DNA of 64,000 nt from Gigaspora rosea (GCA_003550325.1 QKWP01000117.1:284591-348590), one strand, 5' to 3'; shown: positions 33,580-46,124, counted from the stretch's first letter. Notes: generated by a model not told the origin, from the sequence alone. A program made the numbers and translations.

Positions 33580-34440
33580 TGTATTATGCACGAATTAGGG
33601 CACATAGATTCTGGAGAGCACAAGTGCTGTGTTATGCACAGAACCATAGGACAAAAAAACCATACTTGTCAAAATCTGAGTAAAGAGGTAGCCAGATTTT
33701 CAATGGTATCTGAACAGGAATCAGATAGGAACTAACTGATAGCGAACTAACCAAAAGCGGACTTATACTAAAAGGATTTATATATGCCCTACCAACTGGA
33801 CTACTAGAGTCACACCAGAGGAAAAGAACATGTATTTCAGAATTATGTACCAGGGGAAAAGAGTTACTGTGTTTGCCAGGGCAGACCAACTTTTTCAGGT
33901 CCTCAGATTGGAAGTAGGAATACAACTGGAGAAAGGAGGCTTCTGGAAAAAAGGAACCAAAAAAGGAATGAGGGTAGTACTGGGGTCAGGTGAACTTTAC
34001 AAGAGCAGAAGTAGGTAGTAGTAGCAGTTGCAGATAATTCCTAACTGCAAGTATTTCGCCTTGGTGAATGCGTACTTTACTGAAGTGTAGGTGATACCTG
34101 TGTAGGACAGGGACCACTCTACCAAGTTTTTCGCTTAGAATAAATTTGTTTTAAGAGATGCAGTTAGTATTCAGAACAGAGTTCCAGTAATACAAGATGA
34201 ACTGGCAGGAACAAGAATTAGAGGGTTTAAATAGGCAATGCCAGTATGTGAGTTACAAGTATAGTAGCTAGTATAGAACCTTCGGGTAGCTATTTAAATA
34301 GGCAACCAAAAGTTGCAGGTGAGGTTAGTTGTACTCTCATCAATGTACAAATATTGGATGTCTCTCTATGTAGGGCATCTGGGTCTAATATATCTTGAAT
34401 AAAAGCTTGTCCCCAAATAGACACTTTAACACCAAAAAAA
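33580..34440 (+). mobile_element. retroposon remnant with poly-A, copy 2
   Basis: About 860 bp of distinctly GC-richer DNA ending TTGAATAAAAGCTTGTCCCC and an A-run at 34432. The last 220 bp match 15460-15738. The remainder (33590-34200) is presumably more of the same element. Short frames here (33632-33925 minus, 33830-34018 plus) show no reverse-transcriptase or endonuclease motifs. Confidence 0.5.
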
Positions 34441-34524
34441 AAATTAAAAATAAGAAATATATTAATAAATAAATAAATAATAAAATATATAATATGAATA
34501 AATATTTTATATTATATATTAGGC

Positions 34525-35105
34525 AAAGGACAGTCCTATTCATTGCTTTCTATAATTAAAATTTTAAAAAAACATATGAATTTACTATAAACTATGAGCT
34601 GAAGATCCTATTCAGCTTAATTAATTAACTTTAAATTAAATTCTTTGGAAATATAGAGCACAGGGAAAAAAAAGGTAGTACAAAAATCAAATTTAAATTT
34701 TGCCAATTTTGCACCTTTTCAAAATATAACTTCACCAAAAACAAAAATTTACTAATTTTAAATTAGCAATTGTGTGTAAAATCGTGTTCTGAACAACTTT
34801 ACTTAGGCGACCAAAGAAGGTTACCTTGTAAAAAAAATAAGTTGTCTATATACTAAAGTTAAAAATTTTTGGTTTGTAATATAAAACCCTTTTTTTATCA
34901 AGATAACCAAAGGCTGAGAAAATGCGTTTTGATCTCTAACTAAGTAGAAATACCCCCTGAACAAGTCTACTTAGAGGTCTAAAGCAGGTTATCTTAATAA
35001 AAAAAGAAATTTTATATTACAAACCAAAAATTTTTAACTTTAGTAAATTCATATCATATATTTTTTAAAAAATTTTAATTATAGAAAGCAATTGGATCTA
35101 TTTTA
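34525..35105. mobile_element. foldback element, ATTGCTTTCTATAATTAAAA arms
   Basis: ATTGCTTTCTATAATTAAAA near 34540 is inverted near 35073-35092. A second inner inverted pair carries AAAAATTTTTGGTTTGTAAT and its complement with AAGGTTACCTTGT / AGGTTATCTTAAT. No gene. Confidence 0.65.
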
Positions 35106-36385
35106 AGGGGACATATCTTATGCATAATATATTTGAGATAAAAAACCTTAATTAAAGAAAAATCGCAATATATATAATATAAACAAATAATTTTAATAAA
35201 ATATAATTATTTAATATTTAATAATAACAGATAATAAATTTTATTAATATCATTTAAAAAATACTATTTTTTAAATCAATTAATTATCTCATAATAATCA
35301 CCCTATATAATCACACCATATAAAAACCTTTTGTAATCTCACCTATATTTAGTTCCAATTACTAATTAAATATACAAAAAACTTTTATATAAGCACATCT
35401 TTTTATAAGAACTTTTTTTTAAAAAAGTTTTATAGAATCCTGAACATTTCTGATATATGTCTTTTTTTAGTAAATTGATTCAAATTTGATTTTAAAGTCC
35501 AGATTTAAATTTTAGCAAATTGAAGTTAATTTTAAAAAGGATCATAATTGAATATTTTGTCAAATTACTAAGATTTTATATATGTTATATTATATTTTTA
35601 GTTATTTACCCACATTTTGCAAGAATCATTATAACAAGTAAGTTGTACTATAATAATTAATCCAGATATAACAAGTTGTTAATAGCTATATGGAATAAAG
35701 CGATAATCAATTATAATTGAAAATAAGTAAAAGTAGTTATAGAATGTATAATAGTATATTGATATACAAATAATTATATAATGCAATTGTATAAGAGTTA
35801 TCATTAAGCAAATTAGTTAGTAATTCATATAATAATTGTAGTAATTATTATATAGTTAGTATCTTCTCAGAAATTTTCAAAAAATATAAATTAAATATGC
35901 TAATATAATGTATTTTTATATACTAAATAAGTTTTTAAAGCATAAAGTTAGAATCAATTAGTAAAATTTTGAGAATCATAATATTTTCTATAATTTTATT
36001 AATAAAAATACTAAAAATGCTATTATATACAAAATATTATTAATTGATTACAAAATTTTGCTCTAATAAACCTTGTTTAGCACATAAAAATACACAATAC
36101 CATATATTTAATTTTATAATTTTTAAAAATTTAAGAAAAGATACTTAATTTGGATTTTTTGATCAGAAATCCAAAATTAAGCTTCTTTTTTTGAAATTTA
36201 AAATTAAATATACTAGCATAATGTATTTTTATATACTGAACAAGTTTTCTTAGAACACAAAGTTAGAATCAATTAGAAAAATTTTGAGGATTATAATATT
36301 TTCTATAATTTAATTAATAAACAAGAAAAACAAAATCGGGGGGCCTATGGTGCCCCTTATTTTTTCAATTAATCAATCACCTGAG
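35106..36385. repeat. AT-rich region with fragments of the 18480-19440 repeat
   Basis: No gene. AGAATCAATTAGTAAAATTT and related phrases at 35945 and 36260 link it to the 18480-19440 field. Confidence 0.45.
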
Positions 36386-36389
36386 TCTG

Positions 36390-37600
36390 TGTGCATTTGA
36401 ATTACCATGATTTTTACCATAAATTTGTAAAAATTCTCTTACGAAACTTGCTTGCTATTCCAGTGTATGTTTAAGGTTGAGTTAGCTTCATTGGAATTAT
36501 CACGAATTCTATTATGAGTTATAGTAAACAATTCTGTTACAAAACTTACCAATTATCTTAGTATGTTACTATGGTTGAGCCAATTTGCAATTAAATTACT
36601 ACTAGTTCTATAGCAAACGATTTGCTACAGAACTTATTATCACTCTTTTCAATTTAGTTGGATTTGATCAGTTTGCAAGCTCAGTGAGTCCCATGATCAC
36701 AATACATATAATGTTACATTTTTCAGATCCCATTTACTATATCATATATAATAAAAATACCAAAAAGTAATGAAATGGATTCTGAAAATATAACGAATTT
36801 AGGTAATTGCTTGTATTGTAATTGCAGAACTCACTAAGCTCATANCTTACGAAACTTGCTTGCTATTCCAGTCTGCGTTTAAGGTTGAGTTAGCTTCATC
36901 AGAATTATCACGAATTCTATTATGAGTTATAGTAAACAATACCAAAAAGTAATGAAATGGATTCTGAAAATATAACGAATTTAGGTAATTGCTTGTATTG
37001 TAATTGCAGAACTCACTAAGCTCATAAAAAACAATCATATAGTGGTTAAATTAAACTAAATCGAAAAAGAACGATAATGCAGTATACAATATTTAAAGTT
37101 GATTTGCATTGCTATTACCATAATTTTTATCAAGAGTTACGGTAAACCATTCTTTTTTGAAATCTGCTATTCCGGTAATCACTGTATGTAATTTAAAGTT
37201 GTGTAAGTTTTGTTTTTGCATAGAATTTTCATGATCTCTAATGAGTTACATAAGAAAATTTTGTAACACTTGCCTGTTATTCTGGTAACCACTGTGTAGT
37301 CAAATTAGTTGTATTTTGATTTTTGTGGAACTAAATTTGAATTAGTCAGAAGTTTTTAGTTTGCATTGGTAAGCTACTGTAAAACTATTCTGTTAATGAG
37401 AGTTAGCTTGTATTAGAATCATTGTGTATTACTATAAAAAATTCTGTTATAAACCTATTCGACGCACAATACATATTTAATGTTGAGTTTGTATTATAAA
37501 TTACTGTAAAGTTGTGTTAGTTTGCGTTGAAAGTTATTATGATTTCTACTGTGAGATACTGTAAAAATTCAGTTAACTTTACTATTTTGGCGATATACAG
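36390..37600. repeat. degenerate ~110-bp tandem field; single n at 36845
   Basis: Repeated phrases CTTGCTTGCTATTCCAGTGT, GGTTGAGTTAGCTTCATTGG, AGTTATAGTAAACAATTCTG. Two segments are duplicated around the n: 36438-36534 against 36846-36942, and 36759-36844 against 36941-37026. A misjoin or haplotype overlap is likely there. Confidence 0.65.
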
Positions 37601-37699
37601 CATGCGACTTACTAATGCATGTTATTAAGGTTATCTATATATTAGTTAATCTAATATCTACAAAATATGCATAACGGTCAAAAATCGAATTTTAAAAAT

Positions 37700-38580
37700 C
37701 ATTAATGCCAATCGAGTGTGAATAAAAATAACTGGTTGTTCCTGTATTCTTGATTTTTGCATTTGCATTTTTTTTGATTAATTCGTCGATTATAAATTAT
37801 GACAACATAAATCATACAGTTACCAATGATCAATCCTTATAAAGTTAGATTTTATGAGTTTAATTCATCGATTACATATTATTACTTCATAAATCATACA
37901 TAATTACAGTTACTGATGATCATAATCCTTATAAAGTAAGTTTATGCACATATATGCAAGACTGTCCAATCAGATAGTTTAAAGGGGACATTTGCATATG
38001 AGCATCATTTTATAATTTTAGAAAATACAAAAATGCTATTATATACAAAATTTTATTAATTGATTATAATTAGAACCAGGATCCTTTAAAATACTTTTTT
38101 TTTTATCGTTTGCTTTTTTCTCCTTTGAACTAACACTTTCTTTTTTTTTGTAGTTTTTTTACTAGATAACTAATAAAATTGTGATAGTTCTGTGCTTTTA
38201 TTTGATTTTGGGCTTCTTTTGTTTTGTCTATAGTTTTTTTGAGATGTATTATTGTTTTTTTGGGGGTTGGTTTTTTTTTAGGTTTTTTCTTTGAACTAAT
38301 ACTTTCTTATTTTTTGTAGATTTGTATATTGCTAGAAAACTAATAAAGAATAGGCTTTCGTCATTCAGTGCCATTGTTTAAAGAGTATGATGCTTCTGGT
38401 CTTTTGTATTAAATGCAGTGCTTTCATTGTTTTGATGCCAAGATTTAGGCTTTCATCATTCGGTGCTGTTATTTTGGAGTATAAAGATTCTAAGCTTTGG
38501 TTATTCAGTACATAGTTTGTAAAGATTCTGGGCTATAGGTTTGTAATTCCAATTTTGTTAGTGATCTCAAGCTTTTATCG
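37700..38580. other. T-rich region without a supportable gene
   Basis: TTTTTGTAG...GAAAACTAATAAA occurs twice (about 38145 and 38312) and GGCTTTCGTCATTCAGTGCC-like phrases three times (38350-38520); decayed tandem copies of something unrecognised. Confidence 0.35.
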
Positions 38581-38587
38581 TTCTGGA

Positions 38588-38745
38588 AGGACCCTGAAAT
38601 ATATATAGATAGGTCAGGTATGTGTTTGCTTATTTTTGAGAGGTTTTATGCAGATCTTTTCTATTTATAATAATATTTTTTGCTTATTTTTAAAGTTTTT
38701 TCTGCAGATCTTTTTTTTAGTTCCCTATGTATATTTCGGGGTCCT
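38588..38745. mobile_element. MITE, AGGACCCT termini, 158 bp
   Basis: Perfect 8-bp TSD GTTCTGGA (38580-38587 and 38746-38753). Ends AGGACCCTGAAATATATATA and (complement) AGGACCCCGAAATATACATA. Same family as 50971-51138. Confidence 0.88.
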
Positions 38746-39234
38746 GTTCTGGACTATCATTCTTGAAGATTTTAAATTTTTGATGTAATAATCTTGGATC
38801 AGAAGGAGGATTAGCTAATGCAGTTTTCAAAAACTCGATACTAATGGTGCTATCATTTTAGAACCTTCGTTTTTTCCTTGAAATTGTCGCAATATAATTA
38901 TATATATATATATATAGTTGTTTATTGCAGTATTAGTTTTTTTTTATACAATGTTTATTATGATATTAGTTTATTTATTTATTTTTTTATAGTTTTTTTT
39001 TTTATGATATAATTGATTTGAGGTATAATAAATTAAAATTGTTATTGGTATTACATATTACTATATTATTTTGAACTTAAAATTTATCACTCTTTTTTTA
39101 TTAAGTGATATAATTGACTAATAAAAATTGATTATGTGAATTACGTGCTCAACAAGCATGTGATTTATGTGATCAATTTTTATTGGTCAATCATGGGGTC
39201 ACCATAGTGACAGGCCACCATAAACTAATTTATA

Positions 39235-40320
39235 ATTTTTGATCAAAGATATTTTAACATCCAACTGACCAAATTTGATTAACTTTTTTTTGTTTTAATG
39301 AGAAAGCAGTAGAATTAAAAATAAAAAAAGGTTAATTAAATTTGATTAGAAAGATGTCAGAATATCTTTGATCAAAGTTTATAAAATTCTAAAATGTCTA
39401 TCAAATATAAGCTATAGCAAAAATTGTTTACAATCTTTGATCGAGATTATTTTGACACCTGACCGAATTCGATCAACTTTTTTTTTGTTTTAATTGTAGA
39501 AGCAGTAGAATTAATATAAAAAAGGCTAATCGAATTTGATTAGAAAGGTGTTAAAATATCTTCAATCAAAGTTTGTAAAATTCTAAAATGTCTATCAAAT
39601 ATAAGCTATAGCAAAAAATTGTTTACAATATTTGATTGAAGATATCTTGATACTCATCTAACTAAATTTGATTAACTTTTTTTTGTTTTAATTGTAGAAA
39701 GCAGTAGAATTAAAGTAAAAAAGTTGATCAAATTTGATTAAAAGAGTGTTAAGATATCTTTGATTAAAGTTTTGTAAAATTTAAAACCATTTATAAAATA
39801 TAAGCTGCAGCAAAAATTGTTTACAATCTTGAATCGAAGATATCTTGGCACCTACCTGACCAAATTTGATCAAAAAAGTTGATTGAGTTTGATTGAAAGA
39901 GTGTCAAAATATCTTTAACCAAAGTTTGTAAAATTCTAAAACATCTATTAAATATAAGCCACAGCAAAAAATTGTTTAAAATCTTTGATCAAAGATTTTT
40001 TGACACCTTTCTAATCAAATTCGATTACCTTTTTTTATTTTAATTCCATTGCTAACTACATTAAAACAAAAAAAATTGATCGAATTTGGTCAAGTGGGTG
40101 CCAAGATATCTTCAATCAAAGATTGTAAACAATTTTTGCTGCAGCCTATATTTGATAGACATTTTAGAATTTTGCAAACATTGGTCAAAGATATCTCTAA
40201 TTAAAATTAATAAACTTTTTTTATTTTAATTCTACTGCTTTCTACAATTAAAACAAAAAAAAGTTGCTTGAATTTGGTCAAGTAGGTGTCAAAATATCTT
40301 CAATAAAGTTTAAAAAAATT
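39235..40320. repeat. ~195-bp satellite, second locus
   Basis: Five to six monomers with GATCAAAGATATTTTGACAC-like text near 39240, 39439, 39633, 39832 and 39986. Each holds an inverted pair around TTTTTTTTGTTTTAATTGTA, and joints reading TATCAAATATAAGCTATAGC. The final monomers are in reverse orientation. Monomer length and layout equal 12121-12900, although primary sequence has drifted. Confidence 0.75.
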
Positions 40321-40584
40321 AGAAAAAACTAAACGATTTATATGGGTGTGGATTATCAAAAAAGGGTATGAAAATATCAATTTCTTTCTTATATAATAAG
40401 GCTCTTTGCATATGCTAGCACTTACAAAGTCTAGTATATATATATATATGCTATATACCATATATTGCTACTTCCTTTTTTGTTTTAATCCAAAAATGTA
40501 AAAATGCCTTTATACCCCTTTGTCACACAAAAAAATAAAAATTTTAGTTCTTAAAATAAGCTACCCTATGATTAATGATTGTTG

Positions 40585-40905
40585 CTATATAGTAAAGTCC
40601 AAACTTTACTAAGCAAATCAATTAAAGTCACTTAAGTAAACTTATTTAGAAGATTAAAATACATATATTCTAAAAATTTTTATAATAATTGGATAGCTTT
40701 TTATTATTTGACTTTTAATTTTTATATCCAATAGAAAAAATTAATTTTTTTGAAAAATATATACATTGAACATAAAAATTAAAAGTCAAATAATAAAAAG
40801 TTATCAGATTTATATAAAGATTTTAGGATATACATATTTTTAATTTTCTGAATAAGTTTACTTAAGCAACTTTAATTAATTTGATTAGTAAAGTTTGGAC
40901 TAATT
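40585..40905. mobile_element. long foldback, ~320 bp
   Basis: The left arm (TAGTAAAGTCCAAACTTTAC ... TTATTATTTGACTTTTAATT) is inverted on the right (AATTAAAAGTCAAATAATAA ... GTAAAGTTTGGACTAATT), with a 25-30 bp loop near 40750. Confidence 0.8.
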
Positions 40906-41399
40906 ATAATTAATTGACTAAAAATCTTTTTATAAGTTACTTTCAATTTTTGTATTCAAAATTATTAAAAAAAGTAGCTTATTTTTTTAGAAATATATAG
41001 TAAAACAATATATTTATTTATTGTTATAGATTTACTTTTTAGAGATTTGTTTATTTATTTATTTTTGCTTTTTTGGAAAATCAATTCTTATTTTGAAATA
41101 CTTCTCATACATGTATTTAATTTTATTATTGGTTTGGATTAAAAATGAGATGGTTAAGGTTAAAACAAAAACTAGCTTATTTTTAGACCAAATTTTTGCT
41201 AAAAATATGCAAATTAAACTTTTATATATAGAATTTTGATATAAAAATATACAATTTAAAATTTTAACCTTTTTAATAATTTTTAAAATAATATACAAAT
41301 TTAAATTTTATTTCATTTAATTTGTCTATGATGATAACGCATTTTCTGACCTGACCTACCTATATAAATTTTGAGGTTCTGTATTTATATATTCATTAT

Positions 41400-41615
41400 A
41401 TTATTAATAAGACCAGACCAATTTAATTTGGAGGTTTACGTTACTCTCTTTTTTATCCTTCTACCTCTTACTTATAGAAATCACTTAATAAATTTAACAA
41501 AGAATCTGATTGGTTATTTAATTAGACAAACCAATCAAATTTATTTATTGGATCTATTGATAGAGATACTATACTTAAATGTTTTTAGTGAAGTTTTATT
41601 GAATATATAAAATAC
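41400..41615. repeat. left end of the AGGCCAGACC MITE family
   Basis: AAGACCAGACCAATTTAATT and GGTTTACGTTACTCTC match the outer 45 bp of the 14231/25217 family; no opposite end found. Confidence 0.5.
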
Positions 41616-41639
41616 AAGACTGTTATATCATTTCGGTAA

Positions 41640-41825
41640 CAATTAAAAGAGAGTTAGTTGTTGGAATTATCATAATTTTTATTATAGTTTCTATAAAAAA
41701 AATTCTGTTACAAACCTATCAATATATAATATGTTTTATGGTTAAGTTTGTATCAAAATTATTTTAATTTCTATTATAAATTATTGCAAAAAAAATTCTT
41801 ATGCAAAGTTTACTTGCTATTTTAA
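41640..41825. repeat. TTCTGTTACAAACCTA family copy
   Basis: Same phrase order as 14680-15290 (TTGGAATTATCATAATTTTT, ATTCTGTTACAAACCTATC). Confidence 0.55.
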
Positions 41826-41827
41826 TA

Positions 41828-41940
41828 AGGGAGCTGACAGAAATCAGATGATTTTTTGGTAGGTGAGTTAGCCAATGTATCAGGTGTAATTCTGACTGGA
41901 ATTATCAAATTCTGGCCAAAATTATAAAAAATTTTTTAAT
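41828..41940 (+). mobile_element. solo end of the Harbinger-like GGCTTCCAGAAAT family
   Basis: TAA then GGGAGCTGACAGAAATCAG, GTAGGTGAGTTAGCC and TATCAGGTGTAATTCTG, collinear with the left end of the 59224 element. No right end found nearby. Confidence 0.55.
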
Positions 41941-41999
41941 TAAAATTATGTATTTGAAGGTACATATACCTGCATCATGTGACCTATAGATCACTACCA

Positions 42000-42150
42000 A
42001 AGTTCAAGATTAGGTGTAATATTATACAATCATAAAAATTCAAAACAAACGTTTGTTTTGACAAAAAATCGCTCATTTGCAAGAAATTGCATACTAAACC
42101 ACCTTCTGTGCATTAATAAAAAAAATTTCCTTGAGCAATTTTACTATATA
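42000..42150 (+). repeat. R1-family copy
   Basis: TTCAAGATTAGGTGTAATAT ... AAACCACCTTCTGTGCATTA ... TTCCTTGAGCAATTTTA. Confidence 0.6.
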
Positions 42151-42599
42151 ACAGTATAATAGTCTTAGAGTACTGCGTAATAATGCTAAAGAACAAAGAA
42201 AAATAGTATTATGAATCTATAGGCAATACTTTATATATATCAGGTTTTAAAAAATAAATAATTAGACTTTTACTATTGCTATGTAGAAGTTCAACAATAG
42301 GTTAATTGCTCCTCTCTATATATATATATATATTAAGGTTTATTTTTCTGTGCTGGTACAGGATAAAAAGTCAGATTACCTCAAATAGCACATATGTGCA
42401 AACTCAAAATAGTGCACAGGTGATCAAAATAATGTACAGGTGTGCATTATTTCACAGTAATACAGTACTAATTCTATGCTTATCTTTAGATACCCAAACC
42501 CCATCTACTGTAAAGAAAAGTTCAATAGCCCCTGTAAAAAATTTTTCTTCTATTAAATTCTGTTCTAAAATTTTTCAAAAATTTACAAAAATCTAGAGA

Positions 42600-44480
42600 T
42601 AAAAAAAAAACCAAATATTTATCTCCATATACCCAGATAAATGCTTTGATAAAAAAAAAGTACCCACCTTAAGTTTGCATACTGGAACCTCTATCAACCA
42701 AGCTGGACTAAAAAGTCCAAAAGAGTATAAATCCATTAATTGTAAAAATTGCTGCCAAAATAATATAGGTACTACCAAAAATGAAACAATTAGTATAGAG
42801 AATAAAAACAAGAAATATCAATATTGTTACAATTAGCAAAAATTGGAGGCATTAATGAAACTTACAATCTGGAAGCTTGTTATAGAAATGGAAGTAAAGT
42901 TAAAAATAAAATAGCTAATCTGAATTAGAAGAAGAAAAGAAAACTAAAAAACATACCTATATGACCTGCAGAACTCTTAGATGCCAAAGATCTAGAAGAA
43001 AGAAATCAAGAAATATTAGCTAAAAGAGAGCAACCATAAATAACATTATGTACCTACTCATAATAGCACTTGACCCCCTACTATATAAAAATTTTTTTCA
43101 AAATCTGTATGTTTATATATAAAATATTACAAAAATTTGAATATATTGTGACACTGTACTATTTGATTCGTCTTAGTGAGATGAATCTGAAGATACAAAA
43201 ATTATAATATTTGGATCATGGATCGAAAGATTATTCACAAAACACTATTGGTTATATAGTAATTTTATAAAAAAAGATATGACCAATAGTAATTTGGTCA
43301 ATAACTTTTGATCTAGTGATCCAAATGAAATAAAATTGGTACTATTCGACTTCTCTCACTGAGACGAATCGAATAGTGCCAAAATCATTAAATTTGGACT
43401 ATTGGTTCATTTTTTAGAAAATTTTTTCTAAAAAATTATATTATATTTTTTGACCCTTCTACTTATGGAAAAATGGTATCATTTGTCCAACCCACTCACT
43501 TGTATAACATTATTTATGAATGCTCCAAAACAATAAAAAATATAATAAAAAGAAAAATTGAACAGAACCAAAAAATTCCTAACAGGAGAAGCTCTAAACC
43601 ATACCTGTAAAAGATAGTTAAAACAGATTAAGAACTTTCAAATAAATGCAAATAGAATAAAAAGAATAAAATAAAGAATCTCTTATTATAGAATTTGCTA
43701 AAGAAATATCAAATGTTGACAACTGTAATCAAGACAAAATTGAAGTTAAAAAGAATAAAAATAAGATCTTTAGTCTTTATCCAAAATTCCAAATATAGCA
43801 ATGCATACAGAATTGGATATCATTATAAAAACAAAAATGATAATAAAAAAACCAAGCACTCAAAAGGTATCTGACACCTATTGAAGATTTAAAAAAGATG
43901 TTGAGCAAAATTAATAATTAATTACTATGGATTTGTTATAATAAATTTGAGAATATGATATGAAAAAGTAAACCTCTTATACTTACTTAGGTGAAATGCA
44001 AGAATGACTTTTACTCCAAAAGGATTAATTGGAGATAGCCTAAGAAAAAAGAAGAAGAGATCAATTATAAGAAATTATACAATTTCAAGAACATTAATGT
44101 CCTCAAAATTAAATAATATTTAAGTATTAAAAAATTTTAGGATACATACTATGAAGGTAAAAAAAACCAAAATTAAGTCTGCAAAAAAGATAATGACAAT
44201 CAATAGAAAAAATTAAAATAAGATTAGTAACAGAAAATATAGATTGTAAGAAGAAAAGAAGCATCAGTATTTCATACCAGATAAGTTTTTAAAAGAAGCT
44301 CTAGATGGATATCAAAGTGTAGCTCTACTTATATTGCAAACTCATACATAGAGCTATAAGTAATCTTAAACAGTATTTATCAAATTGGATACTGCTATTA
44401 AAATAGAATTGATATTAAAAAAAATAAATAGAAAGTGGAAAGAAACTATTTACAAAGATCAAATCTAACATTAAGCCCAA
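42600..44480 (+). pseudogene. heavily decayed Sel1-like coding remnant
   Basis: Short plus-strand frames resemble Sel1 units, broken by stops: NETYNLEACYRNGSKVKNK near 42850 (compare the consensus A-x-YNLGxCYxNGxGVxxD) and AYRIGYHYKNKNDNKK near 43800. Composition (A-rich, purine-rich plus strand, 42600-44500) is like the Sel1 region at 52770-53650. The repeat family at 43145-43400 sits inside. Identification is weak. Confidence 0.33.
43145..43400. repeat. ATTCGATTCATCTC foldback family, third copy
   Basis: TTTGATTCGTCTTAGTGAGA and its inverted partner TCTCACTGAGACGAATCGAA enclose inverted GATCATGGATCGAAAG / CTTTTGATCTAGTGATCC words. Confidence 0.65.
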
Positions 44481-44644
44481 TTTAGTCTAGATATAGATGT
44501 TCTAGCCTAAAAGAAGAGTACAAAATCTTGATTATTTTTGTTTTTTGTAAAACTTAAAAATAAGGGTGAAAGATTGTAAAGAGCTCCTATTACAGAACTT
44601 TTTTCATTTTGTGTACCTTGAAAGATTTTCTGTTTATTTATATT

Positions 44645-46116
44645 GGGTTTGAAAATTCCACACACCTGCGCGGTCGTGCACCCCATGATCGACCAATCAA
44701 AACTGATCACATAACACGTGATTAATCGCTTATAACAGGCCAATCAAAAACAATTAAAAAATTTTAAGAATTAAAGATTTTTTATTAAAAAAAAAATAAA
44801 AAAAAAAATAAAAATACAATAATAAATCATACTATGACTAAAAAAAAAAGTACCCGAACCCTACCCTAACCCAAACCCTAACCCTACTCTAATCTTACTA
44901 CGATACAACAATCACAGCAAAACCACTAGCACTGACAACTGAAAGCAAAACAAAACCACCGAAAAACGTGCAAGACAATCACCGAAGAAACGTGCAAGAC
45001 AACCACTAAAGAAATGTGCAAGATCACCACAGAAGAAACGTACAAGATAACCACCACCGAAGAAATGTACAAAACCACCGCTGAAGAAATGTACAAGACC
45101 ACCCCGAAGAAACGTACAAGACCACTGCCGAAGAAACGTACAAGACTACTGCTAAAGAAATGTACAAGACCACTGCTGAAGAAATGTACAAGACCACCAC
45201 CAAAGAAACGTGAAAGACCACTATCGAAGAAACATGAAAGACCACCATCAAAGAAACGTGAAAGAATACCATTGAAAAAACATTCAAGAAGACTACTATA
45301 AAAGAAACGTGCAAGACCACTACCGAAAAAACGTGCAAGATCTTTAGAAAAAAGAAAAAAACAAAAAAAACAAAAACGAAAACAAAGAAACCCACCATAT
45401 CCAATGTGACCGAAGAAACATGCAAGACCACCACCAAAGAAACGTACAAGACCACCACTGAAAAAAACATACAAGACCACTGAAGAAACGTACAAAACCA
45501 CTACTGAAAAAACGTGCAAGACAAGAGAAGAAGAAAAAATGAGAGAGAAAAAAAAAATTAAAATAAACAAACAAAAATGAAAGAAACCCACCATATCCAG
45601 TGCAAGACTATCACCGAAGAAAAGTGCAAGACCAACACCTAAGAAATGTGCAAAACCAATACTAAAGAAACATGCAAGACCAACACTAAAGAAACATGCA
45701 AGACCAATACCGAAGAAACGTACAAGACCAGCACCGAAAAAATGCACAAAACAAAAGAAGAAAGAAGAAAAATGAGAAAAAAAACAAACAAAAACGAAAG
45801 AAACCCATCTGAAAAAGTGTGCAAGACCACCCACCAAGAAGAAAATCTAACAGAGCGACACCTGCGACAACACTTGAGGCAACACCTGCGATGACACCAA
45901 TGATGACACCAATGATTATACCAACGGCGACACCAACGACGACACTAGCGACAGTAGCTAAAAAAGAAAAAAAGAAAAAAAAATTAGTAAACGAAAACAT
46001 AAAAAAATCAAAACAAAAAAAAAAATAATAAATAATTATCTATCATAGATGATCTTATATTTATATACCGGTATAGGAGTGCATGATCACACGGGTGCAT
46101 GGAAAAAGTTTTTCCA
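44645..46116. mobile_element. 8-bp-TSD element with minisatellite core (sister of 19944-21877)
   Basis: Perfect TSD TTTATATT (44637-44644 and 46117-46124). The left end GGGTTTGAAAATTCCACACA leads into CCTGCGCGGTCGTGCACCCC and GATCGACCAATCAAAA, matching the right end of 19944-21877. Inside come an AT-rich zone, a CCCTAACCCAAACCCTAACC telomere-like patch (44863-44885), then a 24-bp minisatellite. No transposase. Confidence 0.85.
44930..45840 (+). repeat. 24-bp minisatellite with a ~70-bp interspersed block
   Basis: Tandem GAAACGTRCAAGACCACCRCC-type units (24 bp, some 21-27). They are interrupted three times by an A-rich block ending GAAAGAAACCCACCATATCC-like text (about 45340, 45515, 45750). 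All long frames on either strand here are repeat translations (KTTTEETY or VVVLYVSS), not genes. Confidence 0.92.
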
Positions 46117-46124
46117 TTTATATT

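Noticed and set aside
44926..45837. A 303-residue open frame (minus strand) and overlapping frames on both strands
   Set aside because: They are translations of the 24-bp minisatellite (VVVLYVSS / KTTTEETY); open in several frames at once because the unit length is a multiple of three and lacks stops.
44930..45840. Regular repeat with spacers, CRISPR-like at first glance
   Set aside because: Units are directly adjacent with no unique spacers, and the genome is eukaryotic (introns, hAT/piggyBac elements).
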